This document shows, one piece after another, positions 16,302-25,216 of a stretch of DNA of 55,440 nucleotides. A program made the position numbers and the translations under genes. The DNA comes from Lysobacterales bacterium. GTDB lineage: Bacteria; Pseudomonadota; Gammaproteobacteria; Xanthomonadales; Rhodanobacteraceae. The notes beneath the pieces were generated by a model. It was not told where the DNA came from and did no database searches. It saw only the letters and a list, made by a program, of their open reading frames with translations. How positions within the stretch are numbered: position 1 is the first letter of the stretch; each line of letters starts with the position of its first letter. The DNA is taken from contig JAFKNA010000007.1 in assembly GCA_017305135.1 (NCBI GenBank), forward strand, positions 1 to 55,440, given 5' to 3'.

Positions 16302-19300
16302 TCAGCCTGGCAGCAGGCTCCGCAACGACGCGCTGACGATCGCCGCGCTGCTTTCGATTTCCTCATCGCGAGGCACCACCCGCGGGCGCCCGTCCAGCGT
16401 GCAACGGAGCGATCGCTCGAGCAGGCTGGCATAGGCCCGGCCCAGCGCGGCGGCGTCCTCGGCGCCGATCAGCCCGACCGAGGCCAGCGTGCCGATCAGC
16501 TCGCCCGAGTGGCCGCTGTCGAGGAGCAGCGGATGCCTGTCGGCGTGCTGCAATACCAGTGCCTGCAACAGGAACTCGAGGTCGACCAGCCCGCCCCGGC
16601 CCTGCTTGAGGTCGAAGCGCGCCGCGTCCGAGCGGTCGCGTTCGCCGCGCCAGCGCTCGCGCATGGCCAAGACCTCGCCGCCGACCCCGGCGGCGTCGCG
16701 CGGGATGGCGAGGATGCTCCGGCGTGCTTCGCCGAAGCGGCGCGCCAGCATCGCGTCGCCGGCGACCGCGCGCGCGCGCACCAGCGCCTGCAGCTCCCAG
16801 ATCCACGCCCGCTCGCGCTGGTAGGCCTCCCAGGCATCCAGGCCGAGCACCAGCAGGCCCTTGCTGCCGTCCGGGCGCAGGCGCACGTCCACCGCGTAGA
16901 GGCGGCCGGCGCGCGTCGGCACGTCGAGCAGGTGCACCACCCGCTGCGCCAGGCGGGCGTAATAGCGCGTGCCTTCCAGCGGCCGGCGGCCGTCCGATTC
17001 GCCGCTCGCGCGCGCGGGGTCGTAGACGAAGACGAGATCGAGGTCGGAGCTGAAACCGAGCTCGCTGCCGCCAAGGCTGCCATAGGCCAGGATCGCCATT
17101 CCGGACGAGGCATGCGCGTGCACCGCCCAGTCGCCGATCGTTGCCGGCTGCTCGGCGCCGAACGGCGCCGCCGGCGCATGCGGGGCGGCCAGCACGGCCT
17201 CGCTCACGGCCAGCATCGCCTCTCCCGCCGGCGACCACTGGTGCAGCGCGGGCCCGTCGGCGCCGGCGCCGCCGAGCTGGCCGTGCGCGGTGGCGATCTC
17301 GCGCTCGGCGATCCTGAGCACGGCACCGAGAACGCCGCCGGCGATGTCGGCCAGCGCGCGCGCGGTGGTCACCGCGTCCATCCGCCCGCCGATGAAGGCG
17401 AGGCCGACGCGGAACAGCGCCGCCTGGCGCAGCTCCTGGATCAGCTCGATCTCGGCCTCCGGATCGCCCGCGCCGAGCGCGGCCATGCGCCGCGCCAACT
17501 CGTCGGCGAACTCGTGCTGGTGCGGGACCTCGCTGTCGATGCGGTCGTCGAAGAGTTCATCCAGCAGCAGCGGATGGGCGATGACGCGGGCGGCGAGGAA
17601 GGCGCTGGCCGAGAACACCGTGACCAGCCGCTTGAGGGCGGCCGGCTGCTCGTCGAGGAGCGCGAGGTAGACCGAGCGCCGGGCCACCGCGTGCACGAGG
17701 CCGAGCAGGCGCAGCAGGCACTCCAGCGGCTCGGGCGCCTCCGCCGCGGCCGCCAGCAGCGCCGGCATGACGCGGTCGAGGCGTTCGCGCGAACGCGCCG
17801 ACATGCGCCGCAGCAGGGTATTGGCGAGGATCGCCTCGAGCTCGGCGACGGCGCGTCCTGGCGGCTGGAAGCCGGCTTTGGCGAGCGCGTCGGCATCGAT
17901 GCGGCCGGCGGCCGCGGCGCGCCAGAAGGCCGGCCAGCCGGCCTGCTCCGCCCGCGCCCGCCCGCGCGCATCGACCGCCATCAGCGCGGCGAATTCCTCT
18001 GCCACGGCGTCGCGGTGCCGCGCCAGCACGGCGGCCAGCGGCTCCCAGCCGGCGTGGCCGAGGGCCAGTGCGACGCGTTCGCGCAACTCCGGGTCGTCCG
18101 GCACCTCGTGGGTCTGCTGGTCGGCCAGCATCTGCAGGCGGTTCTCCAGCCGGCGCAGGAAGCGCCAGGCCTCGCGCAGCCGCCGCGCCCGCGCCGCCGG
18201 CATGTAGCCGAGCTGCTCGGCCGCCGCCAGCGCCGGCAGCAGGCCGCGCACGCGCAGCGCCGGCTCGCGGCCGCCGCGGATCAGTTGCACCAGTTGCACG
18301 ATGAACTCGATCTCGCGGATGCCGCCGCGACCGAGCTTGACGTTGCCGGCCAAGTCCTTGCGCACGACCTCGGCGTCGATCAACGCCTTCATGTCGCGCA
18401 GGCCGGCGAAGGCGCCGTAGTCGAGGTAGCGGCGGAACACGAATGGCCGCAGCGATTCGATCAGCCGCGCGCCGGCATGGCGATCGCCGGCGACCGGTCG
18501 CGCCTTGATCCAGGCATAGCGCTCCCAATCGCGCCCCTCGCGCTGGAAATACTGTTCCATCGCGGCGAAGGACAAGGCCAGCCGGCCGGCGGTGCCGAAG
18601 GGACGCAGGCGCAGGTCCACGCGGTAGACGTAGCCGTCCGCGTCGCGATCGGCGAGCAGCGAGACCATGATCCGGCCGATCCGCGTGAAGTACTCGCCGG
18701 CATCGAGGCTGCGCACCGGCCGCGTGCCGTCGCCGCTGCTTTCTCCTTCCTCGGCGAAGGCGAACACCAGGTCCACGTCCGAGGAGAAGTTGAGCTCGCC
18801 GCCGCCGAGCTTGCCGAGCGCCAGCACCACCAGCCGCTGGCGCTGCCCGGCGGCATCGCGCACGACGCCGTGGCGTGCCTCGATCTCGCGCTCCGCGCCG
18901 CGCAGCGCAGCTTCCAGGCAGGTCTCGGCCAATACGGAGGCACCGGCGAGGGTGGTCTCCAGCGCATCCGCGCCGTTCACGTCGCGCCAGATCAGGCGCA
19001 GCGCCTCGCGCTGGCGGAAGCGGCGCAGGGCGCGCCGGAGCTCGGCCGTGTCCGCCACCCCGGAAAGCGCCCCGGCACGCGCGTCGGCATGGCGTGGATC
19101 GATCATCAGCTGCAGGCATTCAGGGCCGAGCAGCGTCGGGTCGGCGAGGAAACTGGCATGGGCGAAATCGCTGGCCAGCAGCACGCGCTGGAGCTGCTCG
19201 TCGACGCCCGCATCGTCGTGGAACGGCACCCCTGCCTCGCGGCAGGCCGTGCCGATGCGGTACAGGCGCTCGTCGAGGAAGGCGGCCGTCGCGCGCGGCC

Positions 19301-19319
19301 AAGTGGCGGGGTCGATCAT
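16302..19319 (-). CDS. glnE: Bifunctional glutamine synthetase adenylyltransferase/adenylyl-removing enzyme
   Basis: 1005 residues, near the family length. It has two nucleotidyltransferase domains: the N-terminal adenylyl-removase with LGKLGGGELNFSSDVDLVFAF at residues ~169-188, and the C-terminal adenylylase with GSLGGSELGFSSDLDLVFVYD near residue 745. Each is followed by its GlnD/PII-uridylyltransferase helical domain; KLGRGGIREIEFIVQ and DLKQGRGGLVDLEFLLQ mark these. It adjusts glutamine synthetase activity by adding or removing AMP in response to glutamine and PII. The start was set at the ATG beginning MIDPATWPRAT, because the 30 residues upstream look like translated leader. A terminator-like hairpin precedes it, so it is likely transcribed alone. 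Confidence 0.95.
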   Translation of the reverse strand: MIDPATWPRATAAFLDERLYRIGTACREAGVPFHDDAGVDEQLQRVLLASDFAHASFLADPTLLGPECLQLMIDPRHADARAGALSGVADTAELRRALRRFRQREALRLIWRDVNGADALETTLAGASVLAETCLEAALRGAEREIEARHGVVRDAAGQRQRLVVLALGKLGGGELNFSSDVDLVFAFAEEGESSGDGTRPVRSLDAGEYFTRIGRIMVSLLADRDADGYVYRVDLRLRPFGTAGRLALSFAAMEQYFQREGRDWERYAWIKARPVAGDRHAGARLIESLRPFVFRRYLDYGAFAGLRDMKALIDAEVVRKDLAGNVKLGRGGIREIEFIVQLVQLIRGGREPALRVRGLLPALAAAEQLGYMPAARARRLREAWRFLRRLENRLQMLADQQTHEVPDDPELRERVALALGHAGWEPLAAVLARHRDAVAEEFAALMAVDARGRARAEQAGWPAFWRAAAAGRIDADALAKAGFQPPGRAVAELEAILANTLLRRMSARSRERLDRVMPALLAAAAEAPEPLECLLRLLGLVHAVARRSVYLALLDEQPAALKRLVTVFSASAFLAARVIAHPLLLDELFDDRIDSEVPHQHEFADELARRMAALGAGDPEAEIELIQELRQAALFRVGLAFIGGRMDAVTTARALADIAGGVLGAVLRIAEREIATAHGQLGGAGADGPALHQWSPAGEAMLAVSEAVLAAPHAPAAPFGAEQPATIGDWAVHAHASSGMAILAYGSLGGSELGFSSDLDLVFVYDPARASGESDGRRPLEGTRYYARLAQRVVHLLDVPTRAGRLYAVDVRLRPDGSKGLLVLGLDAWEAYQRERAWIWELQALVRARAVAGDAMLARRFGEARRSILAIPRDAAGVGGEVLAMRERWRGERDRSDAARFDLKQGRGGLVDLEFLLQALVLQHADRHPLLLDSGHSGELIGTLASVGLIGAEDAAALGRAYASLLERSLRCTLDGRPRVVPRDEEIESSAAIVSASLRSLLPG

Positions 19320-19373
19320 CGGCCGATTGTGGCAGCACGAAGGGCGCGACATGAAGCGGCATTGCAAACGGCC

Positions 19374-19407
19374 GGCCGGCCGCGACGGGGAGGCGTCGCG
19401 GCCGGCC
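19374..19407 (-). terminator. Terminator-like hairpin after the DUF1566 gene
   Basis: A perfect 13-bp stem (GGCCGGCCGCGAC and complement) with an 8-nt loop lies about 28 bp beyond the DUF1566 stop. On the minus strand it is followed by CCGTTTGC, a weak T-run. It separates this unit from glnE. Confidence 0.65.
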
Positions 19408-19434
19408 ACCGTACCCCACGCGGGGTGGAGTCCT

Positions 19435-22400
19435 TCAGCCGTCGAAGCCGTCGGAGAAGATGAGTTCAGGATCCGGCCCCGGATCGGGCTCGGTGACCAC
19501 CTCGACGGTGCAATCGGCGCCGACCGGCGCGGTCGTGAACACCACGCCGTCCAACGCGCCTCCGCAGCTGCCCTCGACCCGGGCCACGCGCCAGCCGACC
19601 GCGGCGCCCACCCGCAACGTGGCCACTTCGCCCTCCACCACCGCCAGCGGCTGCGAGGGGCTCACCAGGCCATGTTCGTCGGCCGAGGGCGTCACCGTGT
19701 AGGTGGTGGGCGGCAGCGGCTCGAAGCTGGCCTCGACGCTGCAGTCGGCGATCACCGGTTTCGTGGTGAAGACGTCGCCGTCGAGGCTGCCGCCGCAGGT
19801 TCCACCCATCGCCGCCACCTGCCAGCCAGGATCGGGCGCCAGCGTGAAGCGGGCAGTCGCGCCGTGCTCGACGGCCTGCGGCGTGGCCGGGTCGATGCCG
19901 CCGTGCTCGCCGGCCAGCGGCGTCACGACATGGACGGCGACCACGTTGAGCTGGACCGGAACTTCGACCACGCCGGCGCCGCCGTCGGAATCGATGCACA
20001 GCGTGGCTTGATATTCGCCGGCGGCGAGTCCGCGCGCGTTGATCGCGACGCTGACGTCCGAGGTCTCGCCGGCCAGCGTCTGCCCGCTGCGCTGCTCCAC
20101 ATCCAGCCACGGCACCGCATGCGGATCGTCGCAGCCGACCGGCAGATCCTGCGCCGGGGCCGGTGCGGCGCGCATCAGCGTGGCGCGGTAGTTCTCCTGT
20201 CCCGGCACGTCGACCAGGCGCTGCCAGATCCCGTTCCGGTAGCGGTAGCCTTCCCCGATGCCGGGTGGCCGGCCCTCCGACTCGTCGATCAGCACGAACA
20301 CGTTTGGCGTTGCCGGCAGGCCGCGCATGCCGATGTAGAGGCCGCCATTGTCGATGGTGGTGAAGAGCGGCGAGAGGTCGAACTGGAACCATTGCGGCGT
20401 CGCGACCGGATAGGTGGGAATCCCGGTGACACTGGCCTGCAGCGAACCGAGCTCGGTGCCCGGCGCCCCGTCCGGACCGTTGTCGCGGAACACCACGATC
20501 TCGAATTCGGCGGCGCTGGCGCCCTGTGCGGCAAGCGGCAGGCAGAAGCTGCCGATCGAAGCCGGCCAGCTCGGCGGCACGAACCGCTCGACCAGCACCA
20601 TTCCGTTCTGCCAGTTGCTGCCGCCGCCGTGGCCATTCTCGGCACTGCCGTCGTCATGCACGATGAGGCCAGCGGGGTCGCTGCAGTCGAGCGTCGGCAC
20701 GCCGAAGGTGGCGAGGCCGCCTGAGGCATGGGCGGTGTTGATCGACCAATGCAGGATGCCGCCACCGACGTTGCCGATGGTCAGTTCGCCGGCCGTCGTT
20801 TGCCCCGGGGCCACGGCGAAGGCGAGCGCGGCAGGGCTGACCTCGATCTGCGCCGGCGCCGGCGGCGAGCAGATCACCTCGATGTCGGCGACGTGCGCGC
20901 CGGCCACCGTGCCGCTGCCATTGACGATGGCGCATTCCTGTGCCGGCACCGGGCCGGAAGCGCGCGTCACCTCGTAGGCGGTGCCGTCGGGTACGCCGAG
21001 GGCGAAATGGAACGCGCCATTGGCGTCGAGGGTGATGCTGTCGCCGCCCGCGGCGGCAAGCTCCAGCACCAGGCCGGTGCCGACCATGCCGGACAGCGTG
21101 CCGCCGATGCGGAACGAGGCGGGCCCGGTGTAGTCGTCCTCTTCGCTGCCGCCGCGCACCACGCGGATACGCATCGCCTCGCCCTTGGACATCGCCATCA
21201 TGTGGCCCATTTCCATCTGCAGCACCCAGGCCTGGTCCGTCTGGCCCTGCCACTGGTAGCTGGTCGAGGACCACAGCGGTTCGGGGTTCTGGTTGGGGAA
21301 CACCCGCGTGTCGAGCACCGGCATCGCGCAGCGGCGTTCGAGGATGGACTGCAGTTCCTTGATGTTGGGCAGGCGCCAGTCGTCGTGGCCGCGGTGGTGC
21401 TGCTCGTTGAGCTCGCGCACGCGCTGCAGCGCCTCGGCCCAGCCCATCGGCTGGGCTTCGCCATCGCAGTTGATCTTCTCGCCATCGCCGGACACGTCCT
21501 GGCCGACCGAGCAGCGGTCCCACACCAAGTCGGTGCGGTTGTCGCGCACCAAGGCCTCATCGAGGAACTCGAAGGCACCGGCGGTGCTCGGGAAGATCTC
21601 CGGATTCTCGCGTTCGCCGCAGACCGGCGGCTCGCCCTCGGAGATGAAGGGATCGCCACTCACCAGCATCGGCGTGGAGTGGCCCGAGCCCTTGGGCGCG
21701 GACTCCACGTGCCCGTCGAGGAACACGATGGTCTGCGCGAAGCCGTCCGGCGGCTCCAGCGCGGAATCGCGGGTCCATGCGACCGGCGGCGCGACGAAAT
21801 AGCCCTCGTCGACTGCCGATTCGCCGGTGGCGCCGTAGTGGACGATCGTCACCAGCTCATCGCGCGAGGGCAGGCGCCAGTCGCTGCGCCCGCACAGGGC
21901 GATCCCGTTCACGTGATCGATGTAGGCCCTGGTATTGCACGGCAGCGTGAAACCGCACATGGGTTGGGGATCGAGCTCGTCGCCCGGTTCGCCGCCGTTG
22001 CCGGGATCGGGGTCGTACCAGCCGAAGGCCCACTGCCAGTGCCGCGGCCCGCCATCCTGGGTCTTGACCTCCCACAGGAAGCCGGTGTGGTTGTCGAAGG
22101 TGCAGGCCCAGTCACCCGGCGCGTTGCCCTGCGGCGCGCCCGCAGGCAGCGTGCTGCCGTCGTTGGCGATCTTGGTGAAATCGAAACCGGCGGCGCCGGC
22201 CCCGGTCTTCGGCAGGTCGCCCTGCCCCGCCGCGCGGTCACGCCCGATGGCGCCATCCTGGCGGGGGAATTCCTGGTCGGCGCAGTCGATCGCCTCGCCT
22301 TCCATGCTGAAGCAGGAGGTCTGCCCGCTGTCGTTGCGCGGCTGCGGGTCGGCCGCGGCCAGCGGAACCCACAGCAGGCCCGCCAGGAGCGCGGACGCGA

Positions 22401-22440
22401 ACGGGAGCCGCAGGCGGCGCTGGAACGTGCATTCGATCAT
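19435..22440 (-). CDS. Large exported DUF1566 (Lcl C-terminal domain) repeat protein with GFDG tail
   Basis: 1001 residues. The signal peptide (FASALLAGLLWVPLAAA) is followed by two DUF1566-type segments: one with TGFLWEV...DWRLPSRDELVTIVHYG, one with TDLVWDRC...DWRLPNIKELQSILERR...PLWSSTSYQW. Next come a cytochrome/anchor-like beta domain, two BACON-like stretches (IEVSPAALAFAVAPGQTT; WLDVEQRSGQTLAGETSDVSVAI), and two ~75-residue InlB-type bacterial repeats (TPLAGEHGGIDPATPQAVEHGATARFTL...CGGSLDGDVFTT; TPSADEHGLVSPSQPLAV...CGGALDGVVFTT). The last residues IFSDGFDG follow a Pro/Asp linker. It is surely exported and probably surface-exposed; function unknown. GGGAGA precedes the ATG. It lies 96 bp after the regulator gene. 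Confidence 0.82.
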   Translation of the reverse strand: MIECTFQRRLRLPFASALLAGLLWVPLAAADPQPRNDSGQTSCFSMEGEAIDCADQEFPRQDGAIGRDRAAGQGDLPKTGAGAAGFDFTKIANDGSTLPAGAPQGNAPGDWACTFDNHTGFLWEVKTQDGGPRHWQWAFGWYDPDPGNGGEPGDELDPQPMCGFTLPCNTRAYIDHVNGIALCGRSDWRLPSRDELVTIVHYGATGESAVDEGYFVAPPVAWTRDSALEPPDGFAQTIVFLDGHVESAPKGSGHSTPMLVSGDPFISEGEPPVCGERENPEIFPSTAGAFEFLDEALVRDNRTDLVWDRCSVGQDVSGDGEKINCDGEAQPMGWAEALQRVRELNEQHHRGHDDWRLPNIKELQSILERRCAMPVLDTRVFPNQNPEPLWSSTSYQWQGQTDQAWVLQMEMGHMMAMSKGEAMRIRVVRGGSEEDDYTGPASFRIGGTLSGMVGTGLVLELAAAGGDSITLDANGAFHFALGVPDGTAYEVTRASGPVPAQECAIVNGSGTVAGAHVADIEVICSPPAPAQIEVSPAALAFAVAPGQTTAGELTIGNVGGGILHWSINTAHASGGLATFGVPTLDCSDPAGLIVHDDGSAENGHGGGSNWQNGMVLVERFVPPSWPASIGSFCLPLAAQGASAAEFEIVVFRDNGPDGAPGTELGSLQASVTGIPTYPVATPQWFQFDLSPLFTTIDNGGLYIGMRGLPATPNVFVLIDESEGRPPGIGEGYRYRNGIWQRLVDVPGQENYRATLMRAAPAPAQDLPVGCDDPHAVPWLDVEQRSGQTLAGETSDVSVAINARGLAAGEYQATLCIDSDGGAGVVEVPVQLNVVAVHVVTPLAGEHGGIDPATPQAVEHGATARFTLAPDPGWQVAAMGGTCGGSLDGDVFTTKPVIADCSVEASFEPLPPTTYTVTPSADEHGLVSPSQPLAVVEGEVATLRVGAAVGWRVARVEGSCGGALDGVVFTTAPVGADCTVEVVTEPDPGPDPELIFSDGFDG

Positions 22441-22536
22441 GATTGTCTCCCGTACCGATTCCGGCCTGGGGTTTCGGCCGGAGCCAGTGTGACCGGCCGG
22501 CCACCCCGGCGCATTCAGAACTCCTTCGGAACGGAT

Positions 22537-25029
22537 TCAGAATGCATGCGGGACGGGCGCCTGGTCCGCCCGCTCGGGAGAAAGGCCAACCGGCCGTTCG
22601 ACGATCGGGGCGACCAGCCAGGCCGGCGCGGCGCGCTCCCCCGCCAGGCCCGCGGCGGTTTCGAGCCAGTGTTTCCAGGCGGCCTGGTCGCCGGCCTTGC
22701 GGTGGAACTCGGCGTGGAGCAGGGCGGCGTCGTAGTCGTGTTCCGCCCACGGCGCCACCTGCCCGACGATTGCGGCGGCATCGGCGAGTCGGGCGTCGCC
22801 GATCAGGGCGCGCCCGTAGGAGAGCGCCACCAGGGTGATCAGGGCAGGCGCCCCGCGCGCGTTGGCGCAGCGCAGCGCGTCGCCGTAATGGCGCCACGCC
22901 GCCTCGCGATCCGCGGTGGCCCAGGCCTGTTCGGCGCGCAGCAAGGCGGCCAGTGCGCACTGCGGCGCGTCGTTGGCGTCGCTCGCGGGCGCACCGGTCG
23001 TCGCCGCGGCGTATACGGCGGCCACGTCGGCATCGCGGTCGAGCAGGCGAAGCACGCGCAAGCGCTGCAACCAGGCAAAGCCCATCTCGTCCGGCAAGGC
23101 GGCGCCGCCGATCGCCGAAGCATAGCCGCGCTCGGCTTCGATCCAGCGGCCACCCTGGAGTTCCAGGTCCGCCAGGGCGAGGCGCAGCCGGTCGGTCTGG
23201 TAGCCCTCGGACAGTGCCGCGGTCGACAGGCCGGCGGCGAGCTGGCGCGCCTCCTGGATCTTCCCGACATCGAGCAGGGCGCCGATGCGGGTCGCCGCCG
23301 CGATCGGGTAGAGGCGGCTGGACGGCTGCCCGGCGAACCACTGCCAGGCCTCTTCCGCCGTCTCCAGCGCCGCCGCATGCTCGAGAAGTTCGCGATGGAC
23401 CTCGGCCAGGGCGAGCTGCTGGTTGCGTCGTTCCGCGATCATGCCGAGCTGCCCGTAGCGGGTGATGGCGTCGCGCAGCAGGGGCGCGGCCTCGTTCAGC
23501 CGGCCGCGGTCGGCCAGCACCGCGGCCCGCGCGGAATCAACCAGGGCAAGTCCCTGCGCATCACCAATCGTCCCAAGCAGCACGCGCGCCCGTGCCAGTT
23601 CCGCCATGGCCTCGTCGTAACGACCCAGGCCGCTGAGGCTGGCCCCGAGCGAGGCGTGCGCGACACCGGCCGACTCCGGATCGGCATCGTCATCGAGCAG
23701 GGCGATCGCCGCCTCATAGTGCGGCACGGCATCGCCGAAGCGCCCGCGCGTACGCGCGATCGAACCCAGCCCGAGCAGGCTCCGCGCACGCAGCGATTCC
23801 GCGCCTTCCGCCGAGGGCAGATCCAGCACCTGCCGATATGCCGCTTCCGCACTCTCGAGCCTGCCGGCGCGATATTCGACGGCGGCGGCCTGCAGGCGCA
23901 GTTCCGGGCGTTGCAGCAGTTCCGGCGGCGCATCGGCCATGCGCGCTTCGGCGGCCTCGATGCGGCCGGCGAGAAGCTCCGCCTCGACGCGCTGCAGCAA
24001 CTGGCTGGCGGCGAAATCTGGGTCGTGGCGGGCGAGTTCGGGCAGCGGGCGCGCCTTGAGCGCCGCCAGCAGGCGCGCGCCCGCCAGGCGCGCGGCATCG
24101 AGGAGTTCATCGGCTCCCGCATCGATGTGGCCCGGCAGGCCGGCGCCGCCGTCCAGCCGCAGCCGCACGCGCCAGAGGTCGCCGGTGCGGAGGATTTCGG
24201 GGTGCACGACCAGATTCGCACCCGAGGCATCTGAGATCCAGGCGGCCGGCTTCGTGCCGGCCTGGCTGCCGAGTGCCACGGCCGTCGCGCTCGGCACCAC
24301 CGGCCAGCCATCGAGGCGCAGTTCACCGGCCACGGCGTCCATGATGCCGAGCGGCATCCAGGCATGGTCGTCACCCGGCCCGACCGTGGCCGGCACCACC
24401 AGCACCAGTCGCGGATTGGCCGCCGGTTCATTTGCGACCGGGACGGTGAATGGGACGTCGCCACGAACCACCCATGCGAGGACGGCCAGCCCGGCGAGCG
24501 CGAGCGCGACGAGGGCGAGGCCAGGCGCGCTGCGGCGTCCTCTCGGCCTGCCGCCCGCGCGCGCCGCCGGGACTTCACCCGGGACCGGCTCGTCGGCAGA
24601 TTCCGGCGCCATGGTGGGGGCCGGGTCGGGGCACGGCACGCCCTCCTGTGCGCCGTCCACCACCGTTACGCTTTCATCCACCCAGCGGTAACCGAAGCGC
24701 GGCACGGTGCGGATCGAGCGCTGCGCGGTGCCGTTGTCGCCGACGGCACGGCGTGCGTGCATGATGGTCTGACCGAGCAGGGTGTCGGTGACGTCGACCC
24801 GCCCCCACACGGCGGCGATGAGTTCGTCACGGCCGATCGCGCGTTCGGGGTGAGCGATGAGGTAGGCGAGGCAGTCGAACACCTGCGGCGTCAGCGGGAC
24901 GATCTCGCCGTCCTGCCAGAATTCGCGCCGCGCGGGGTCGAGGCGATGACGCCCGAACCGATAGAGGCTGCCGCCGGGTCTGCGCTGCTCAGTGCCGTGC
25001 ACGCGTGAACGCCGATATCGGGGATGCAA
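22537..25029 (-). CDS. CadC-like winged-helix regulator with transmembrane helix and TPR domain
   Basis: About 830 residues. The N-terminus is an OmpR/PhoB-type winged helix (YRFGRHRLDPARREFWQDGEIVPLTPQVFDCLAYLI...RTVPRFGYRWVDESV). One membrane helix follows near residues 170-187 (LALVALALAGLAVLAWVV), so the rest is probably periplasmic. That part begins with a TolB/adenylate-cyclase-like region, then many TPR helical pairs (LGLGSIARTRGRFGDAVPHYEAAIALL; LGASLSGLGRYDEAMAEL). The architecture is that of a membrane-bound transcription factor sensing an external signal. The start is unclear: TTG at the given end, or GTG nine codons later; neither has a good ribosome binding site. It is transcribed toward the DUF1566 gene, a plausible target or partner. 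Confidence 0.85.
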   Translation of the reverse strand: MHPRYRRSRVHGTEQRRPGGSLYRFGRHRLDPARREFWQDGEIVPLTPQVFDCLAYLIAHPERAIGRDELIAAVWGRVDVTDTLLGQTIMHARRAVGDNGTAQRSIRTVPRFGYRWVDESVTVVDGAQEGVPCPDPAPTMAPESADEPVPGEVPAARAGGRPRGRRSAPGLALVALALAGLAVLAWVVRGDVPFTVPVANEPAANPRLVLVVPATVGPGDDHAWMPLGIMDAVAGELRLDGWPVVPSATAVALGSQAGTKPAAWISDASGANLVVHPEILRTGDLWRVRLRLDGGAGLPGHIDAGADELLDAARLAGARLLAALKARPLPELARHDPDFAASQLLQRVEAELLAGRIEAAEARMADAPPELLQRPELRLQAAAVEYRAGRLESAEAAYRQVLDLPSAEGAESLRARSLLGLGSIARTRGRFGDAVPHYEAAIALLDDDADPESAGVAHASLGASLSGLGRYDEAMAELARARVLLGTIGDAQGLALVDSARAAVLADRGRLNEAAPLLRDAITRYGQLGMIAERRNQQLALAEVHRELLEHAAALETAEEAWQWFAGQPSSRLYPIAAATRIGALLDVGKIQEARQLAAGLSTAALSEGYQTDRLRLALADLELQGGRWIEAERGYASAIGGAALPDEMGFAWLQRLRVLRLLDRDADVAAVYAAATTGAPASDANDAPQCALAALLRAEQAWATADREAAWRHYGDALRCANARGAPALITLVALSYGRALIGDARLADAAAIVGQVAPWAEHDYDAALLHAEFHRKAGDQAAWKHWLETAAGLAGERAAPAWLVAPIVERPVGLSPERADQAPVPHAF

Positions 25030-25216
25030 ACATGGGCGGTTGGATGATGGGAGCGGGCATTACGCACGATCGCTGGAACCGTCTCCATACTAGCGCCTGG
25101 CCCACCCGCCGGCACCGCAAGAACCGGGCCACTACCGACGGACGGGCGGCGTGGCGCGCGAGGACGGCGAACCGTTCATGCACGGCTGCCATCGCCGTGG
25201 CATTGTTCCGCGCCCC

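Noticed and set aside
16509-19463. 984-codon open frame on the plus strand opposite glnE
   Set aside because: It mirrors glnE in high-GC DNA; the translation is Arg/Gln/Ala-rich without domains, while the minus strand gives a full GlnE.
20728-24234. 1168-codon plus-strand open frame
   Set aside because: It spans two real minus-strand genes (the DUF1566 protein and the regulator) and shows no recognisable fold.
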